Shown here piece by piece: positions 8,217 to 17,203 of a stretch of DNA of 64,000 bases (position 1 is the stretch's first letter; each line of letters starts with the position of its first letter). The position numbers and the translations under genes were made by a program. This DNA is from Flavobacteriaceae bacterium PS02337 (GTDB lineage Bacteria > Bacteroidota > Bacteroidia > Flavobacteriales > Flavobacteriaceae). The DNA lies in NCBI GenBank assembly GCA_029959285.1, contig JASCOE010000003.1:453481-517480 (forward strand). Direction: 5' to 3'. The notes below the pieces were generated by a model. It was not told the origin of the DNA and did not search any database. It worked only from the letters and a program-made list of their open reading frames with translations.

Positions 8217-9200
8217 CTAAAGTTTTTTACCCATAAAAAATAAAGCAGTTGTAATACCAACTCCGGCAAGCAAAGCTAAACCAAGATTATTGGTTTTCTT
8301 TGAGGGTAAATTTCCATAGACACGTAACGGTTCTTTTGATTTTGTGAGAACATTTCCAGGGTTTTCCACTTTAGAATCGTTTAGTTTCATTTTTGTGCGT
8401 ACTGCGGCAGATGCAGTATTTATTATTGTTTTTGGAAATAAGCGATACATATTTGTGATTGCTGCAGAACGTAAGTCCGGAAATAAATCTTTTTGCGGAT
8501 GTTTAGCCAAATCAACCATTTTAGCTGCAGTATCACGCGGATCTGAAGCAATAAAAGAAATTTTCATGTCAAAACCTGAATATTTAGCCGAATGCAGATT
8601 TCCAGTAGAATTTTGTAACTGCGGATAAAGATTGCAAATATGAATATCTCTATGATTAGAAATCTCACCTTGAAGGCATTCCATCATGCCTCTAATTCCG
8701 TATTTTGTGGCAGAATATACGGCGCTGTAAGGTGCAGGCATAAATCCGCCGATGGAAACATTATTTATTAAAATACCTTCATTTTGTTTTTTGAAAATTT
8801 TGACAGCATTGTAAGCGCCATGCATATACCCAAATAAATTTGTTTTAATAACTTGTTGGTGAATTTCTAACGGAATTTCTTCAAATTTTCCACTTGCCAT
8901 TACGCCAGCATTATTAACCCAAATATCAATTTTTCCATTCATAGCCAAAGCTTCTTTAGCTACACGTTCCACATCTTCAGCAATCGACATATCTGCTTGA
9001 ACTCCAATAGCCAAAACATTTAGTTTTCGACAATATTCTACTGTTTCATTAATGCCTTTACTGCCTCTGGCAACTATAACAACATTACAGCCTTCATGTG
9101 CAAAGGCTTCTGCAGCAGCACGTCCGACACCGCTGCTTGCACCCGTTATAACAACATTTTTTCCTTTTAGGCTGTTATCTTTTATTTTAATATCTTCCAT
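8217..9200 (-). CDS. membrane-anchored short-chain dehydrogenase/reductase
   Basis: NAD(P)-dependent oxidoreductase of 327 residues. The Rossmann cofactor motif TGASSGVG is at 19-26 and NNAG at 97-100. The catalytic Ser is near 150 (NNVSIGG), with Tyr163 and Lys167 in YSATK. Beyond the usual 250 residues there is an extension of about 70 residues. It ends in a hydrophobic helix at about 304-324 followed by GKKL, suggesting a C-terminal membrane anchor. The usual PG-x-V-x-T stretch after the active site reads YPQLQNSTG, so substrate handling may differ. The gene stands alone; substrate unknown. Confidence 0.9.
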   Translation of the reverse strand: MEDIKIKDNSLKGKNVVITGASSGVGRAAAEAFAHEGCNVVIVARGSKGINETVEYCRKLNVLAIGVQADMSIAEDVERVAKEALAMNGKIDIWVNNAGVMASGKFEEIPLEIHQQVIKTNLFGYMHGAYNAVKIFKKQNEGILINNVSIGGFMPAPYSAVYSATKYGIRGMMECLQGEISNHRDIHICNLYPQLQNSTGNLHSAKYSGFDMKISFIASDPRDTAAKMVDLAKHPQKDLFPDLRSAAITNMYRLFPKTIINTASAAVRTKMKLNDSKVENPGNVLTKSKEPLRVYGNLPSKKTNNLGLALLAGVGITTALFFMGKKL

Positions 9201-9319
9201 GTTTTTAGTATTTAAGTAGACATATAATATGTCTGAAAATCATTTATTTAAGTTACTAAAAATAACTTTTACATGGGTGTGATTTAATAAAACTTTAGTG
9301 TATGTTTAATTTTATAAAA

Positions 9320-10813
9320 TTATCTAGCGCTAAGATTCAGGGAAACTGTAGACATATTTGCGGTTCCATCAAAACGTTCTGCCCAGACTTCGATGTAATC
9401 ATCTTTTTTTAACTGCATAGTGCCCACAATTGGAAGGGTTAAAATTCCTGCGGTGGCCAAGAAACCAGTATTTGGTCTTGCATACACTTTTGTATCAGGA
9501 AGTACAACTCCATTTTTAGCTATATATAGTATAAGTGTTATATCCGTGCTAGTTACTTGACAAGAAAGAGAGGCAGTCACCAGAAAATATCTTGTTTTAT
9601 TTCCTCTGTATGTAATTCTGTTGTTGCCATCTTTAGTAAATCGAAACAAATTGTTTGAGGTAGTTGTACCACTTAGTTTTATTCTGCTGGCAGTAGTTGT
9701 ACCAGTAAAAGTTGTAGTGGCTCCAGACCCCACAGGAAGATCGAGATTAATGTCCCCTGTAGAATCTGCATCACCTTCTCTTGGAATACCAGGTGCATCT
9801 ACAGTCCACGCAATACTAAAATTATATCCAGTATAAGTAGATGCTGCAGGATAACGGTTAATAAATCCGTTAGCATTTGTAGTGGTGCCCGAAAAAACAG
9901 TACCAATTAAAACTCCAGTTCCAACACTAAGCGTTGCGTTGCTTACGTCCATTGCTACATCGGCGCCGTTCATTATACTGAAACCGCTATTTTTTTGAAT
10001 TAGTCCAAATGTTCCAGTAAAGGTTTCAAAAGTTCCGTTGTTGCTAGAAGTCCATGCTTGATTATTTAGCAGTAAACTTCCAATATTCGAATATGTAATT
10101 CCGTTAGTATTATTAACGAACTGTATAATATTACCAAAATATAATCCGAATCCAGTAATAGTTCCTACACTTGAAGTCATTCCGTCTACAACAACATTCT
10201 GAACCAAAAGGGCAGATGCGGTTCCAGCTCCTGGTCCAGTGATAGAAAATGCCGATGCTCCTTTTAAAGTTACATTTCTAATGCTTCCACCAGATGTAGT
10301 TCCTGAAAAAATGGTTCCAGTTGATGATAAAACATCTTCATTGGCATCGAGTCCAGAAATGTAAGCATTGTTTAGATTTATTGGACTCGTAATATTGATT
10401 GTACCATTTATTTCATACAAAGTATTTGTATTTAATAAATAGGATGATCCTCCGCCAGCAACTAATTCTGGAGCTAAATCTGCAGCAGATTTTACCAATT
10501 TATAATTGTTTCTTTTTAGAGCACTTTCATTAGCGATTTTTATCCACGCTGTAGTTGCAGTATTATAAAAATAAAAAGCTTTATCAGTCGTGTCAAAAAC
10601 AAGCAAACTTTCGGCTGGAGTTGTAATGGCTGTTCGCTGGGCGGTAGTCATTCTTGGAGCTAACATACCTTGCGTTGTAGAAGTTATATCTAATATAGAA
10701 GTAGAATTTGGAGAAGTAGTTCCTATTCCGATTTGGGCATTTGTTCCGATGCTCAGGAATAAAAAACATATTATTAATACCGTATAACTTTTTGAAGTAG
10801 ATTTCGTAAACAT
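9320..10813 (-). CDS. secreted surface protein of unknown function, Flavobacterium type
   Basis: Exported protein of 497 residues with a signal peptide ending in TNAQ near residue 27. The next 65 residues (IGIGTTSPNSTSILDITS, APRMTTAQRTAI, LLVFDTTDKAFYFYN) are the module found at the N-terminus of many large Bacteroidota cell-surface and fibre-like proteins. The rest is low in Cys and rich in Thr, Ser, Gly and Asn, with repeated turns that suggest a beta-solenoid or beta-sandwich. No enzymatic motif and no type IX sorting domain was seen. It follows the T9SS protein gene on the same strand with a 47-base gap, so the two may be co-transcribed. A role in adhesion or surface-layer structure is a guess. 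Confidence 0.75.
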   Translation of the reverse strand: MFTKSTSKSYTVLIICFLFLSIGTNAQIGIGTTSPNSTSILDITSTTQGMLAPRMTTAQRTAITTPAESLLVFDTTDKAFYFYNTATTAWIKIANESALKRNNYKLVKSAADLAPELVAGGGSSYLLNTNTLYEINGTINITSPINLNNAYISGLDANEDVLSSTGTIFSGTTSGGSIRNVTLKGASAFSITGPGAGTASALLVQNVVVDGMTSSVGTITGFGLYFGNIIQFVNNTNGITYSNIGSLLLNNQAWTSSNNGTFETFTGTFGLIQKNSGFSIMNGADVAMDVSNATLSVGTGVLIGTVFSGTTTNANGFINRYPAASTYTGYNFSIAWTVDAPGIPREGDADSTGDINLDLPVGSGATTTFTGTTTASRIKLSGTTTSNNLFRFTKDGNNRITYRGNKTRYFLVTASLSCQVTSTDITLILYIAKNGVVLPDTKVYARPNTGFLATAGILTLPIVGTMQLKKDDYIEVWAERFDGTANMSTVSLNLSAR

Positions 10814-10860
10814 ATTCTATAAGTTTTAGTTTTTAATGAGCTTGATAATATTAGAATGTA

Positions 10861-12651
10861 TTATTTATCTGAATTAGAAATCAATACTTTTTTGGTAAGT
10901 TTTTGATTGTCATCAGTTAGAAATTCTGCAATGTAAATACCGTAACTTAATCCGATAGTAGGAAAGTTATAGTTTGAATCTGTTTTTAAGTCCTTTTTAG
11001 ACAACACCGTTTTTCCCGTTATATCATATAATTTAAAAGATTTTACAGCCAAACCATTTGGATTTGAAGCCTTAATAGTTCTATTGACATTGTCTTGATA
11101 TATTATAAAGTTTTGTACACCTAAATTTTCTTCAGTACCAAGAGTTTGATCTACAAATGCAATCAGAAATCGATCTTTGTATGTTCCGGGAGTTACCGAA
11201 ACTTCATACGATGCATTTTTAATATCATGATAAGATTCATCAGATTTATCATAAATATAAACAGCTTGAGAAGCATCAAAATTTATAAATTCCGAAATCT
11301 TAAATTTAAGAGTTGTGTTTACCGATGCTTTTACTGCAAGAGGTATTTTTTTTGAAGGATCAAAAGCGATTCCTTGTATTAAATAATTTCCATCTTCAAT
11401 CCAAAAATTTACATCGTCTGGAAGATCTCCTGTCATATTTATAGCATCAATTCCAGAATCGACACCATCTGTGGCTTCAGGAAGAAACGCTAGAGCAAGT
11501 TGTCTCGTAAATTGATTGTTTATCATAGCATTTAATCTAAAATAAGATAAAGGTTCGGGGTCTTCTGTTTCTTGAGTTTTTTTCTGAGTCTGTGCACGTT
11601 TCTCAAATTGCGATACACCAGCTAATTCTTTAAATAGTACACGATGTGCATTTTTAAAAGTCACCGTTCCATTAGCTGTTCCGTTAAGTAAAAATCCTTG
11701 ACCAATTGGGGCATATCTGCGCTGTAATATTGTTCCCGTTCCCGAACCTGGTCCAGGATTTACTGTTCCGTCCTGCTTATAAGCGTTAAATGTGGGCGGA
11801 ATATAAATACCTTCAGAAGTTGTATTAATAGGAGCATAAGAGCCATAACCGCCTCTGTAGGCACTTAGATAATGAGAATCTATTGTTCTGTCCTGTTGCC
11901 AAAAAAATGCTGTTCCGCCAGTAATAGTTCGATTGGTTGGGTCTAATAAAAATTCATTTAAATGCAAAGCAGACGGATATGGATTTCCAGTTAAGGTCGC
12001 ACTATTGGCTCCAAGTGTAACGATTATATCGCCATCATTTGGTTTGCCTCTAAAATCATATCGTTGTGCTCCGCCTGGATTATTTGAAACTCCTTCAGAT
12101 GGATCGACAGCATCTGTTCCACTTGTGCCTTTCATCGTAAAACCTTCGCCAGGTGCTATTGTTGAAGCTCCTCCAACTAACATCCATTGTGAATAATTGT
12201 TGGCATTTATTAATTTATAAATCCATGAAGAAGCTATAGAAAGCGGGTTTGATATGCCATCATAACTTCCTGCTGGCAATATAACGGTTGGAGTTGTGGC
12301 TGTTGAAGTTGTAGGACGTCCTAACATTGAAATTCCGAAATTTGTATTTCCAGCCGTATTTGAAGGCGCGCCAATCGGTGAACACCAATAATTGTAATCG
12401 TAATTGTCTGATGTTCCTTCCTGATAAACAGACATTGATCCTAAACCTGTGTTGGTAGAAGTTGAATTTCCGCCTTGAATTAGCTGCGCATTATTTCTTA
12501 AATATAAATTGGAATCTGTATTTAAATGAATATTTTGCTGTACATATAAAACTTCATTTTTAACATACATACTTGAATTAGTGCTAAAGTAAATTTGAGA
12601 AATTGACTTTGTACTTATAATTATAAAAAACAGAAGTAATATTTTTTTCAT
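10861..12651 (-). CDS. secreted protein with type IX secretion C-terminal sorting domain
   Basis: Exported protein of 596 residues with a signal peptide at 1-18 (ending SIS). The body has many Gly/Ser/Thr/Asn turns and no recognised catalytic motif. The last 75 residues or so form a type A T9SS sorting domain: NFIIYQDNVNRTIKASN, VKSFKLYDITGKTVLSKK, LSYGIYIAEFLTDD and KLTKKVLI. It should therefore cross the outer membrane through the gliding/type IX machinery and be anchored or released at the surface. Its start codon overlaps the stop of the small upstream gene (ATGA at 12651-12648), pointing to translational coupling. It probably forms an operon with that gene and the next one. Confidence 0.88.
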   Translation of the reverse strand: MKKILLLFFIIISTKSISQIYFSTNSSMYVKNEVLYVQQNIHLNTDSNLYLRNNAQLIQGGNSTSTNTGLGSMSVYQEGTSDNYDYNYWCSPIGAPSNTAGNTNFGISMLGRPTTSTATTPTVILPAGSYDGISNPLSIASSWIYKLINANNYSQWMLVGGASTIAPGEGFTMKGTSGTDAVDPSEGVSNNPGGAQRYDFRGKPNDGDIIVTLGANSATLTGNPYPSALHLNEFLLDPTNRTITGGTAFFWQQDRTIDSHYLSAYRGGYGSYAPINTTSEGIYIPPTFNAYKQDGTVNPGPGSGTGTILQRRYAPIGQGFLLNGTANGTVTFKNAHRVLFKELAGVSQFEKRAQTQKKTQETEDPEPLSYFRLNAMINNQFTRQLALAFLPEATDGVDSGIDAINMTGDLPDDVNFWIEDGNYLIQGIAFDPSKKIPLAVKASVNTTLKFKISEFINFDASQAVYIYDKSDESYHDIKNASYEVSVTPGTYKDRFLIAFVDQTLGTEENLGVQNFIIYQDNVNRTIKASNPNGLAVKSFKLYDITGKTVLSKKDLKTDSNYNFPTIGLSYGIYIAEFLTDDNQKLTKKVLISNSDK

Positions 12652-12899
12652 AATGTAGGTTTTATAGTTCTAGAATTGATTTTAGAGCAGTACAATGAAG
12701 TTTTAAGTTTTCTTCTTGAGATTATTACAATCAAACCTAACAGAAGTCCAGCGACTAGTAATATTGTAGAATAAGTATCAATTGGTAATGGTGGATTAGG
12801 AAGTCCCGGCGGTGGCGGACCTCCACCTTGTGCAAAAACACTTAGCGGTAATTGCAAAAGAAAATATAAGGCGAGTAATTTAGTTTTATCGGCGTACAT
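12648..12899 (-). CDS. tiny exported protein with PID-type C-terminal sorting signal
   Basis: From the ATG at 12899 this gives 83 residues: a signal peptide (KLLALYFLLQLPLSVFAQ), a 20-residue Gly/Pro-rich spacer (GGGPPPPGLPNPPLPID), one membrane helix (about 42-60) and a basic tail starting RRKLK. The PPxPID motif plus helix plus basic cluster matches the layout of Flavobacterium proteins annotated as carrying a PID-CTERM-type sorting signal. Almost nothing of a mature domain remains. An ATG at 13001 would add 34 residues without signal-peptide logic and is less likely. It overlaps the T9SS gene by four bases. Function unknown. Confidence 0.72.
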   Translation of the reverse strand: MYADKTKLLALYFLLQLPLSVFAQGGGPPPPGLPNPPLPIDTYSTILLVAGLLLGLIVIISRRKLKTSLYCSKINSRTIKPTL

Positions 12900-13187
12900 A
12901 AAATTTGGGTGCTTTAAACTGATTATTGCAATACAGTTAAATTGAGAATTTGATCGACTTTCAGAATGAAAAATGTAGGTATTCAGAAAGTTAACTTTCA
13001 AATAATTAGGTGGTTATACTCAAATGTAATTAAAATAAAACTCTCCTCTATTATAAAACCAAAGTTTAACTCAGATTTTTCTTATAACTTAAAAAAAGCT
13101 ATTTAAGGCGTTAAAATTGTTAAATTAAATTTCTCATTTTGTGTGTTTTAACCGCTTTCTCAATGCTTTAAGAGACAATTCAAAATA

Positions 13188-13222
13188 AAAAAAACAGCCT
13201 CAATATAAGCTGAAGCTGTTTT
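13188..13222 (-). terminator. rho-independent terminator of the acidic protein gene
   Basis: AAAACAGCCTCA and TGAAGCTGTTTT (about 13191-13222) pair with one mismatch. On the minus strand the stem is followed by a T-rich run (A-rich at 13182-13194 on the plus strand). Confidence 0.75.
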
Positions 13223-13249
13223 TCTAAATCTTTATAAATACGTATCGAA

Positions 13250-13507
13250 TTACATCAAAAAAGTTCCGGGTTCACGAATTTCTTCTTCTGTATTTTCCTC
13301 TTCATTTTCTTCTTCCTCTTCCCAATCATTTTCGTCATATTCGGTATCAAGATCATCTAATTCGAGATCATAATGATTTTCTGCTTTTAAAGAATAAGAA
13401 GAACTATGTTCTAAATATTCATCATAATTCATCAGTAATTCTTCTTCAAATGAAGTTAAATCTTCATAAGAGTCATGTTGTCTATTATAGTAATCTTCGG
13501 ATATCAT
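13250..13507 (-). CDS. small highly acidic protein, unknown function
   Basis: A protein of 85 residues with no signal peptide or membrane segment. It is extremely rich in Glu, Asp and Tyr; residues about 48-78 are almost continuously acidic (LDDLDTEYDENDW, then runs of Glu). No known domain was recognised. It stands alone, is oriented away from the kinase gene at 13823, and has its own terminator at 13188-13222, which supports it as a real gene. Such acidic proteins often act as nucleic-acid mimics or chaperone-like partners, but nothing here proves that. Confidence 0.65.
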   Translation of the reverse strand: MISEDYYNRQHDSYEDLTSFEEELLMNYDEYLEHSSSYSLKAENHYDLELDDLDTEYDENDWEEEEENEEENTEEEIREPGTFLM

Positions 13508-13822
13508 ATCAATAAGTTTAAATTAATGTTGCTGTGTTTAGATATCTTAAAAATAGTATTTATAATAGCCGATTACTTTATACAATTTTCTGTTCGAATT
13601 GCTAAATTCTCATTTTAAAACATTCAAAATATAAAAGTCAAAGTTTGTAAATTCATTATATATAATCTGAAAAAGAACATTATTTATTTAGAAAATATCG
13701 ACTGCTTTTTATTTGGTAGTGCATACTGCTTTTACGTACTTTTAAAAATTATATAAATGGTTTCTGATGATCTGAAATCAGTTTCAGAAAACAATTTATT
13801 TCTAACTGTTATCTTTCTAAAA

Positions 13823-16078
13823 ATGAGTGTTTACTCTATTAAAAAGCGTTTACTATTTTTTCTCCTGCTAATTTGCGTTTATTCTTTAAATGCAAATAGT
13901 TATCGCTATAATTCTTTTAAAACAGAACAAGCTTTTAATTCAACACAAGAAAAAATAAATCAATTGTTAGAAAGAGGAGCTTTCTTTTTATACAAATCGG
14001 ATAGTTTTAAAACCGATTTAGATAATGCGAGATTAAATTTTGATAAAGCTTATGTTTTGAGTAATCAAATTAATGATCAGGATTTAATTCATAAATGTTT
14101 TTTCTATTACAGTGAATTATTGTTTGAGGAAAATAAATATCCAGAAGCTTTAAAAAAATTAGAGAAAGTTATTGCTTATTATCACGATAATAAAAATTTT
14201 GAAAAGGAAGCAAACACGTGGGAAGCGATGGGATCTAGATTATTTTGGAGATCTCCAAGATCTTTTGCATCTATAGAAGAATCTGTAAGCAGTTTTGAAA
14301 AAGCGGCTCAGTTATATAAAATTCTTGGTTTTAACGAAAAGTATGCTTATGCGCTAAAAAGTATTGCAGATGCTCACTTAAATCAAGGAAGATTAGATCT
14401 GGCAGAAAAAGAATTGCTTAAGATACTTATTTTTTATAAAAAAATCGGTTATAAGAAATTGCATTTTACTTATGATCTTCTAGCCGATTCTCAACGTCTT
14501 AAGGGCGATCTTGGGAAAAGCCTGTATTATTCTGAATTATGCGTTAAAAGCATGGAAAACACAGGTGATTTTTCATATGCGCCTATATTTTATCAGCAGT
14601 TAGCAGTAGCCTATAGAGACATTGGTAAACATCAGCTTGCTATCGATTTATTAAGAAAAGCAGTTTCTTTTTTGCAATCTCAAAAAGATATCGATTACGG
14701 AAATTTATATGAAACTGTAGATTTACTGGCAAAAGAGCTCGTTGAAGTAAAAAAGCAGAAAAAAGCTTTAAAACTCATTCAAAATATTATAAAAGAATAT
14801 CCTCCTACGAAAAGTGTAGATCAAGCACGAGTTTTTGGTTCTTTGGCTTTTTGTTATAATAAAAACAATCAGATAGCATTAGCCGAATCAAATTATTTAA
14901 AAATGATTGATTTGTATGAAAATAAGCAGCCTACATTTTTTTTGATCGATTTATCTAAAGCTTATTTTCAATTAGGCAAATTCTATCAGGAACATAAAAA
15001 ATTTGATAAGGCAAAAAACTACTTCCTTAAATCGCTTAATTTTTCTAAAGGAATTGTAGAACTCAATCAGATCAAAGAGGTTAATTTGTCTTTGTTTAAG
15101 ATTGATTCGGTTCAGGGAAATTATATAACAGCAATTCAGTATTTCCAAAAATATAAAAATCTTAATGATTCCATTTTTAATGAGAAAAAAAACAAGCAGA
15201 TAGAAGAACTGCAGATTTTATATGGTTTGGAGAAAAAAGAAAAAGAATTCTCTAAACTTAAATTAGACATCAATAATGAAAAGGGAAAAAATACTCAGGC
15301 ACGCAATATGATAAAATGGGGCGCTGGTATTTTGATTTTTTTATTAGTCGGCATATTTGTTTTTTGGAAAAGCTATCAGACCAAGCAAAAAAACAACAAA
15401 CTTCTTCTGAGTCAGAAAAATGAAATTGATCAAAAAAACTATGCACTTCAAAAATTAGTGCTGGAGAAAGAATCTCTTATGAAAGAAATTCATCATAGAG
15501 TTAAAAATAATCTTCAGATTGTGATGAGTCTTTTACGTTCGCAGTCACATACTTTAAAAAATGAGGAAGCTTTTGAGGCCATTCAAAAGAGTCAGCACAG
15601 ATTATATGCCATTTCTCTTTTGCACCAGAAATTATATATGACTGATATTGTTAGAGAAATTGAAATGAAAAGTTACATTAATGATTTACTGATAAATTTT
15701 ACAGATACTTTTGATATCAAAGATCGCATTAGTTTTGAAGTAGATTTTGATAATATTTACCTTCACGAAACACAGGCAATTGCGGTAGGACTTATACTAA
15801 ATGAATCTGTTACCAATGCTATTAAATATGCTTTTTCAGATCAAACAATGGGAATTATTTCCATTGCAATGAAATCTAAGGAAAACAGCAAGATACTGCT
15901 TGAAATTAGAGATAACGGAAAAGGAGTTTCTAATAACTTTAATTTTGACACTTCATCTACACTTGGCATAACATTGATAAAAGGTTTGGCAGAGCAACTT
16001 GATGGAAATGTGTCTTTTATAAATAATAACGGATGGACTGTAAGAATCGAATTTTTGAGAAATACTAGTCTAACTTAA
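13823..16078 (+). CDS. TPR-containing sensor histidine kinase (HisKA_2 type)
   Basis: Membrane histidine kinase of 751 residues from the ATG at 13823, which places a signal peptide (KKRLLFFLLLICVYSLNANS) at the N-terminus. An ATG at 13757 would add 22 residues. TPR-like helical repeats fill about 45-420 in the periplasm. A coiled stretch and one membrane helix (WGAGILIFLLVGIFVFW) lie near 500-520. The kinase core has EIHHRVKNNLQIV with the phospho-acceptor His557 or His558, and an HATPase with LNESVTNAIKYAF and EIRDNGKGVS. The HHRVKNNLQ form marks the HisKA_2 group. No response regulator is next to it. Confidence 0.92.
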   Translation: MSVYSIKKRLLFFLLLICVYSLNANSYRYNSFKTEQAFNSTQEKINQLLERGAFFLYKSDSFKTDLDNARLNFDKAYVLSNQINDQDLIHKCFFYYSELLFEENKYPEALKKLEKVIAYYHDNKNFEKEANTWEAMGSRLFWRSPRSFASIEESVSSFEKAAQLYKILGFNEKYAYALKSIADAHLNQGRLDLAEKELLKILIFYKKIGYKKLHFTYDLLADSQRLKGDLGKSLYYSELCVKSMENTGDFSYAPIFYQQLAVAYRDIGKHQLAIDLLRKAVSFLQSQKDIDYGNLYETVDLLAKELVEVKKQKKALKLIQNIIKEYPPTKSVDQARVFGSLAFCYNKNNQIALAESNYLKMIDLYENKQPTFFLIDLSKAYFQLGKFYQEHKKFDKAKNYFLKSLNFSKGIVELNQIKEVNLSLFKIDSVQGNYITAIQYFQKYKNLNDSIFNEKKNKQIEELQILYGLEKKEKEFSKLKLDINNEKGKNTQARNMIKWGAGILIFLLVGIFVFWKSYQTKQKNNKLLLSQKNEIDQKNYALQKLVLEKESLMKEIHHRVKNNLQIVMSLLRSQSHTLKNEEAFEAIQKSQHRLYAISLLHQKLYMTDIVREIEMKSYINDLLINFTDTFDIKDRISFEVDFDNIYLHETQAIAVGLILNESVTNAIKYAFSDQTMGIISIAMKSKENSKILLEIRDNGKGVSNNFNFDTSSTLGITLIKGLAEQLDGNVSFINNNGWTVRIEFLRNTSLT

Positions 16079-16115
16079 TTATCAAAATGATATTACTATT
16101 ATCATTTTGATAATT
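16077..16115. repeat. perfect 15-bp inverted repeat after the kinase gene
   Basis: AATTATCAAAATGAT (16077-16091) and ATCATTTTGATAATT (16101-16115) pair perfectly across a nine-base loop and overlap the kinase stop codon. There is no T tail, so it may be a weak terminator or an mRNA-stabilising hairpin. Confidence 0.8.
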
Positions 16116-16233
16116 AGTTCAATATTTATTAATGGTTCAAGTTGTTCTTATATAGTATGTTATGTTTTAGGTATTAAAATTGAATATTCATTTTCTGTAT
16201 TGAATACATTATTCACAGAAATGATAAATATTT

Positions 16234-16845
16234 ATGAAACATAGTAAACTGCAATCTTTAGAAAATGATTTTTTAGTTGTTGAAGATGATTTTTATATTG
16301 AATTAACAAACGCCAGTCATATTTCGTGGATCAAAGAAATAGCTGAAGTCACACTTTCATCTGCTTTAGCAAGAGGAACAGGAATTTCAGGTCGTTCGGC
16401 TGAATTATTAGAAGAAAAAATGAAAAATGGAGAAGCTGTTATTGCATTTTCTTTTGATGGAAAATGGGCAGGTTTTTCTTTTATTTCTTCTTGGAATAAT
16501 GGTCGTTTTGTTTCTAACTCAGGATTAATTGTCGCGCCAGAATTCAGACATACTGGTCTTGCTAAAAAAATTAAAAGAAAGATTTTCGAATTGAGTCGAA
16601 CAAAATATCCAGAAGCAAGTATATTTAGTCTTACAACTGGTTTGGCTGTGATGAAAATGAATCACGAACTTGGTTTTGAACCCGTGACATATTCTGAACT
16701 TCCGCAAGATGATGCTTTTTGGCAAAATTGTAAAACCTGTATCAATTGTCCTATTTTGATGAGTAAAGAAAGAAAAAACTGTTTATGTACCGCCATGTTA
16801 TATAATCCGAAACATAAAATAATAGATATTAGAACGGCAAAGTAA
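16234..16845 (+). CDS. GNAT-family N-acetyltransferase with Cys-rich C-terminus
   Basis: Acyl-CoA-dependent N-acyltransferase of 203 residues. The acetyl-CoA site is visible as NSGLIVAPEFRHTGLAKKIK at about 91-110. Conserved flanks are ARGTGISGRSAELL near 48-61 and TTGLAVMKMNHELGFEPVT near 132-150. The C-terminus carries a Cys set, CKTCINCPI then CLCTAMLY. As I recall, this arrangement is that of the GNAT proteins encoded beside argG in Bacteroidota arginine operons and proposed to acylate glutamate. No arginine gene is adjacent here; the next gene is the isoleucine-attenuated ilvN-like gene. The family call is firm, the substrate is not. Confidence 0.85.
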   Translation: MKHSKLQSLENDFLVVEDDFYIELTNASHISWIKEIAEVTLSSALARGTGISGRSAELLEEKMKNGEAVIAFSFDGKWAGFSFISSWNNGRFVSNSGLIVAPEFRHTGLAKKIKRKIFELSRTKYPEASIFSLTTGLAVMKMNHELGFEPVTYSELPQDDAFWQNCKTCINCPILMSKERKNCLCTAMLYNPKHKIIDIRTAK

Positions 16846-16884
16846 AATACTGTAAACATTACAATAGAAATTAAAAAATATCAA

Positions 16885-16892
16885 TATATTTG
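16885..16892 (+). promoter_or_regulatory. minus-7 promoter element of the attenuator leader
   Basis: TATATTTG at 16885-16892 matches TAnnTTTG and lies 17 bases before the first leader-peptide ATG. No convincing TTG was found at the minus-33 position. Confidence 0.5.
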
Positions 16893-16909
16893 CGCTTCAA
16901 ATCAAGCAA

Positions 16910-16960
16910 ATGAAAAACTTAATTACTATCATTTCTATTATCATTATTATCATTCGATAA
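16910..16960 (+). CDS. isoleucine-rich leader peptide 1
   Basis: A 16-residue reading frame, MKNLITIISIIIIIIR, with nine Ile codons. It is followed 43 bases after its stop by a strong rho-independent terminator (17004-17034). This is the classic layout of transcription attenuation by isoleucyl-tRNA supply: ribosome stalling on the Ile codons would let RNA polymerase read through. Confidence 0.85.
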   Translation: MKNLITIISIIIIIIR

Positions 16961-17003
16961 TCGTGCAGGGATGTTATATAAATAAGTAAAAAATAAAACT
17001 TAG

Positions 17004-17034
17004 AAAACCTCCCCATAAAACGGGAGGTTTTTTT
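17004..17034 (+). terminator. attenuator terminator 1
   Basis: AAAACCTCCC (17004-17013) pairs with GGGAGGTTTT (17022-17031) over an eight-base loop, followed by T to 17034. Confidence 0.92.
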
Positions 17035-17047
17035 GTTTACAGCAATT

Positions 17048-17107
17048 ATGAAAAATTTAGTTCAAAATAGCATTATTATTTCAATTATCATTATTCGTTT
17101 TACATGA
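17048..17107 (+). CDS. isoleucine-rich leader peptide 2
   Basis: A 19-residue frame, MKNLVQNSIIISIIIIRFT, with seven Ile codons. It begins only 14 bases after terminator 1 and is followed by terminator 2. No room is left for a promoter between terminator 1 and this ATG, so it lies on the same transcript as leader 1. The similar start (MKNL) and Ile run suggest it arose by duplication. Confidence 0.82.
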   Translation: MKNLVQNSIIISIIIIRFT

Positions 17108-17132
17108 CGAGTTAGGAATATATTGTCTATAC

Positions 17133-17169
17133 AAAAAAGCCTTTCTCAATTATGCGAAAGGCTTTTTTT
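17133..17169 (+). terminator. attenuator terminator 2
   Basis: AAAAAAGCCTTTC (17133-17145) pairs perfectly with GAAAGGCTTTTTT (17156-17168), with a T run to 17169. The ilvN-like start codon follows 35 bases later. Confidence 0.92.
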
Positions 17170-17203
17170 ATACCTGAAAAAAAGCACAATTAACAAATAC
17201 AAA

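Noticed and set aside
12900-13001. N-terminal extension of the PID-type mini-protein
   Set aside because: It would place the signal peptide about 35 residues inside the protein; the ATG at 12899 gives a normal exported protein.
16077-16115. Terminator of the TPR kinase gene
   Set aside because: The stem is perfect but entirely AT-rich and has no T tract, so I list it only as an inverted repeat.
17123-17203. Upstream ATG that would extend the ilvN-like protein by 27 residues
   Set aside because: It starts before terminator 2, so the extension would be encoded by the terminator hairpin. The family similarity begins at the ATG at 17204.
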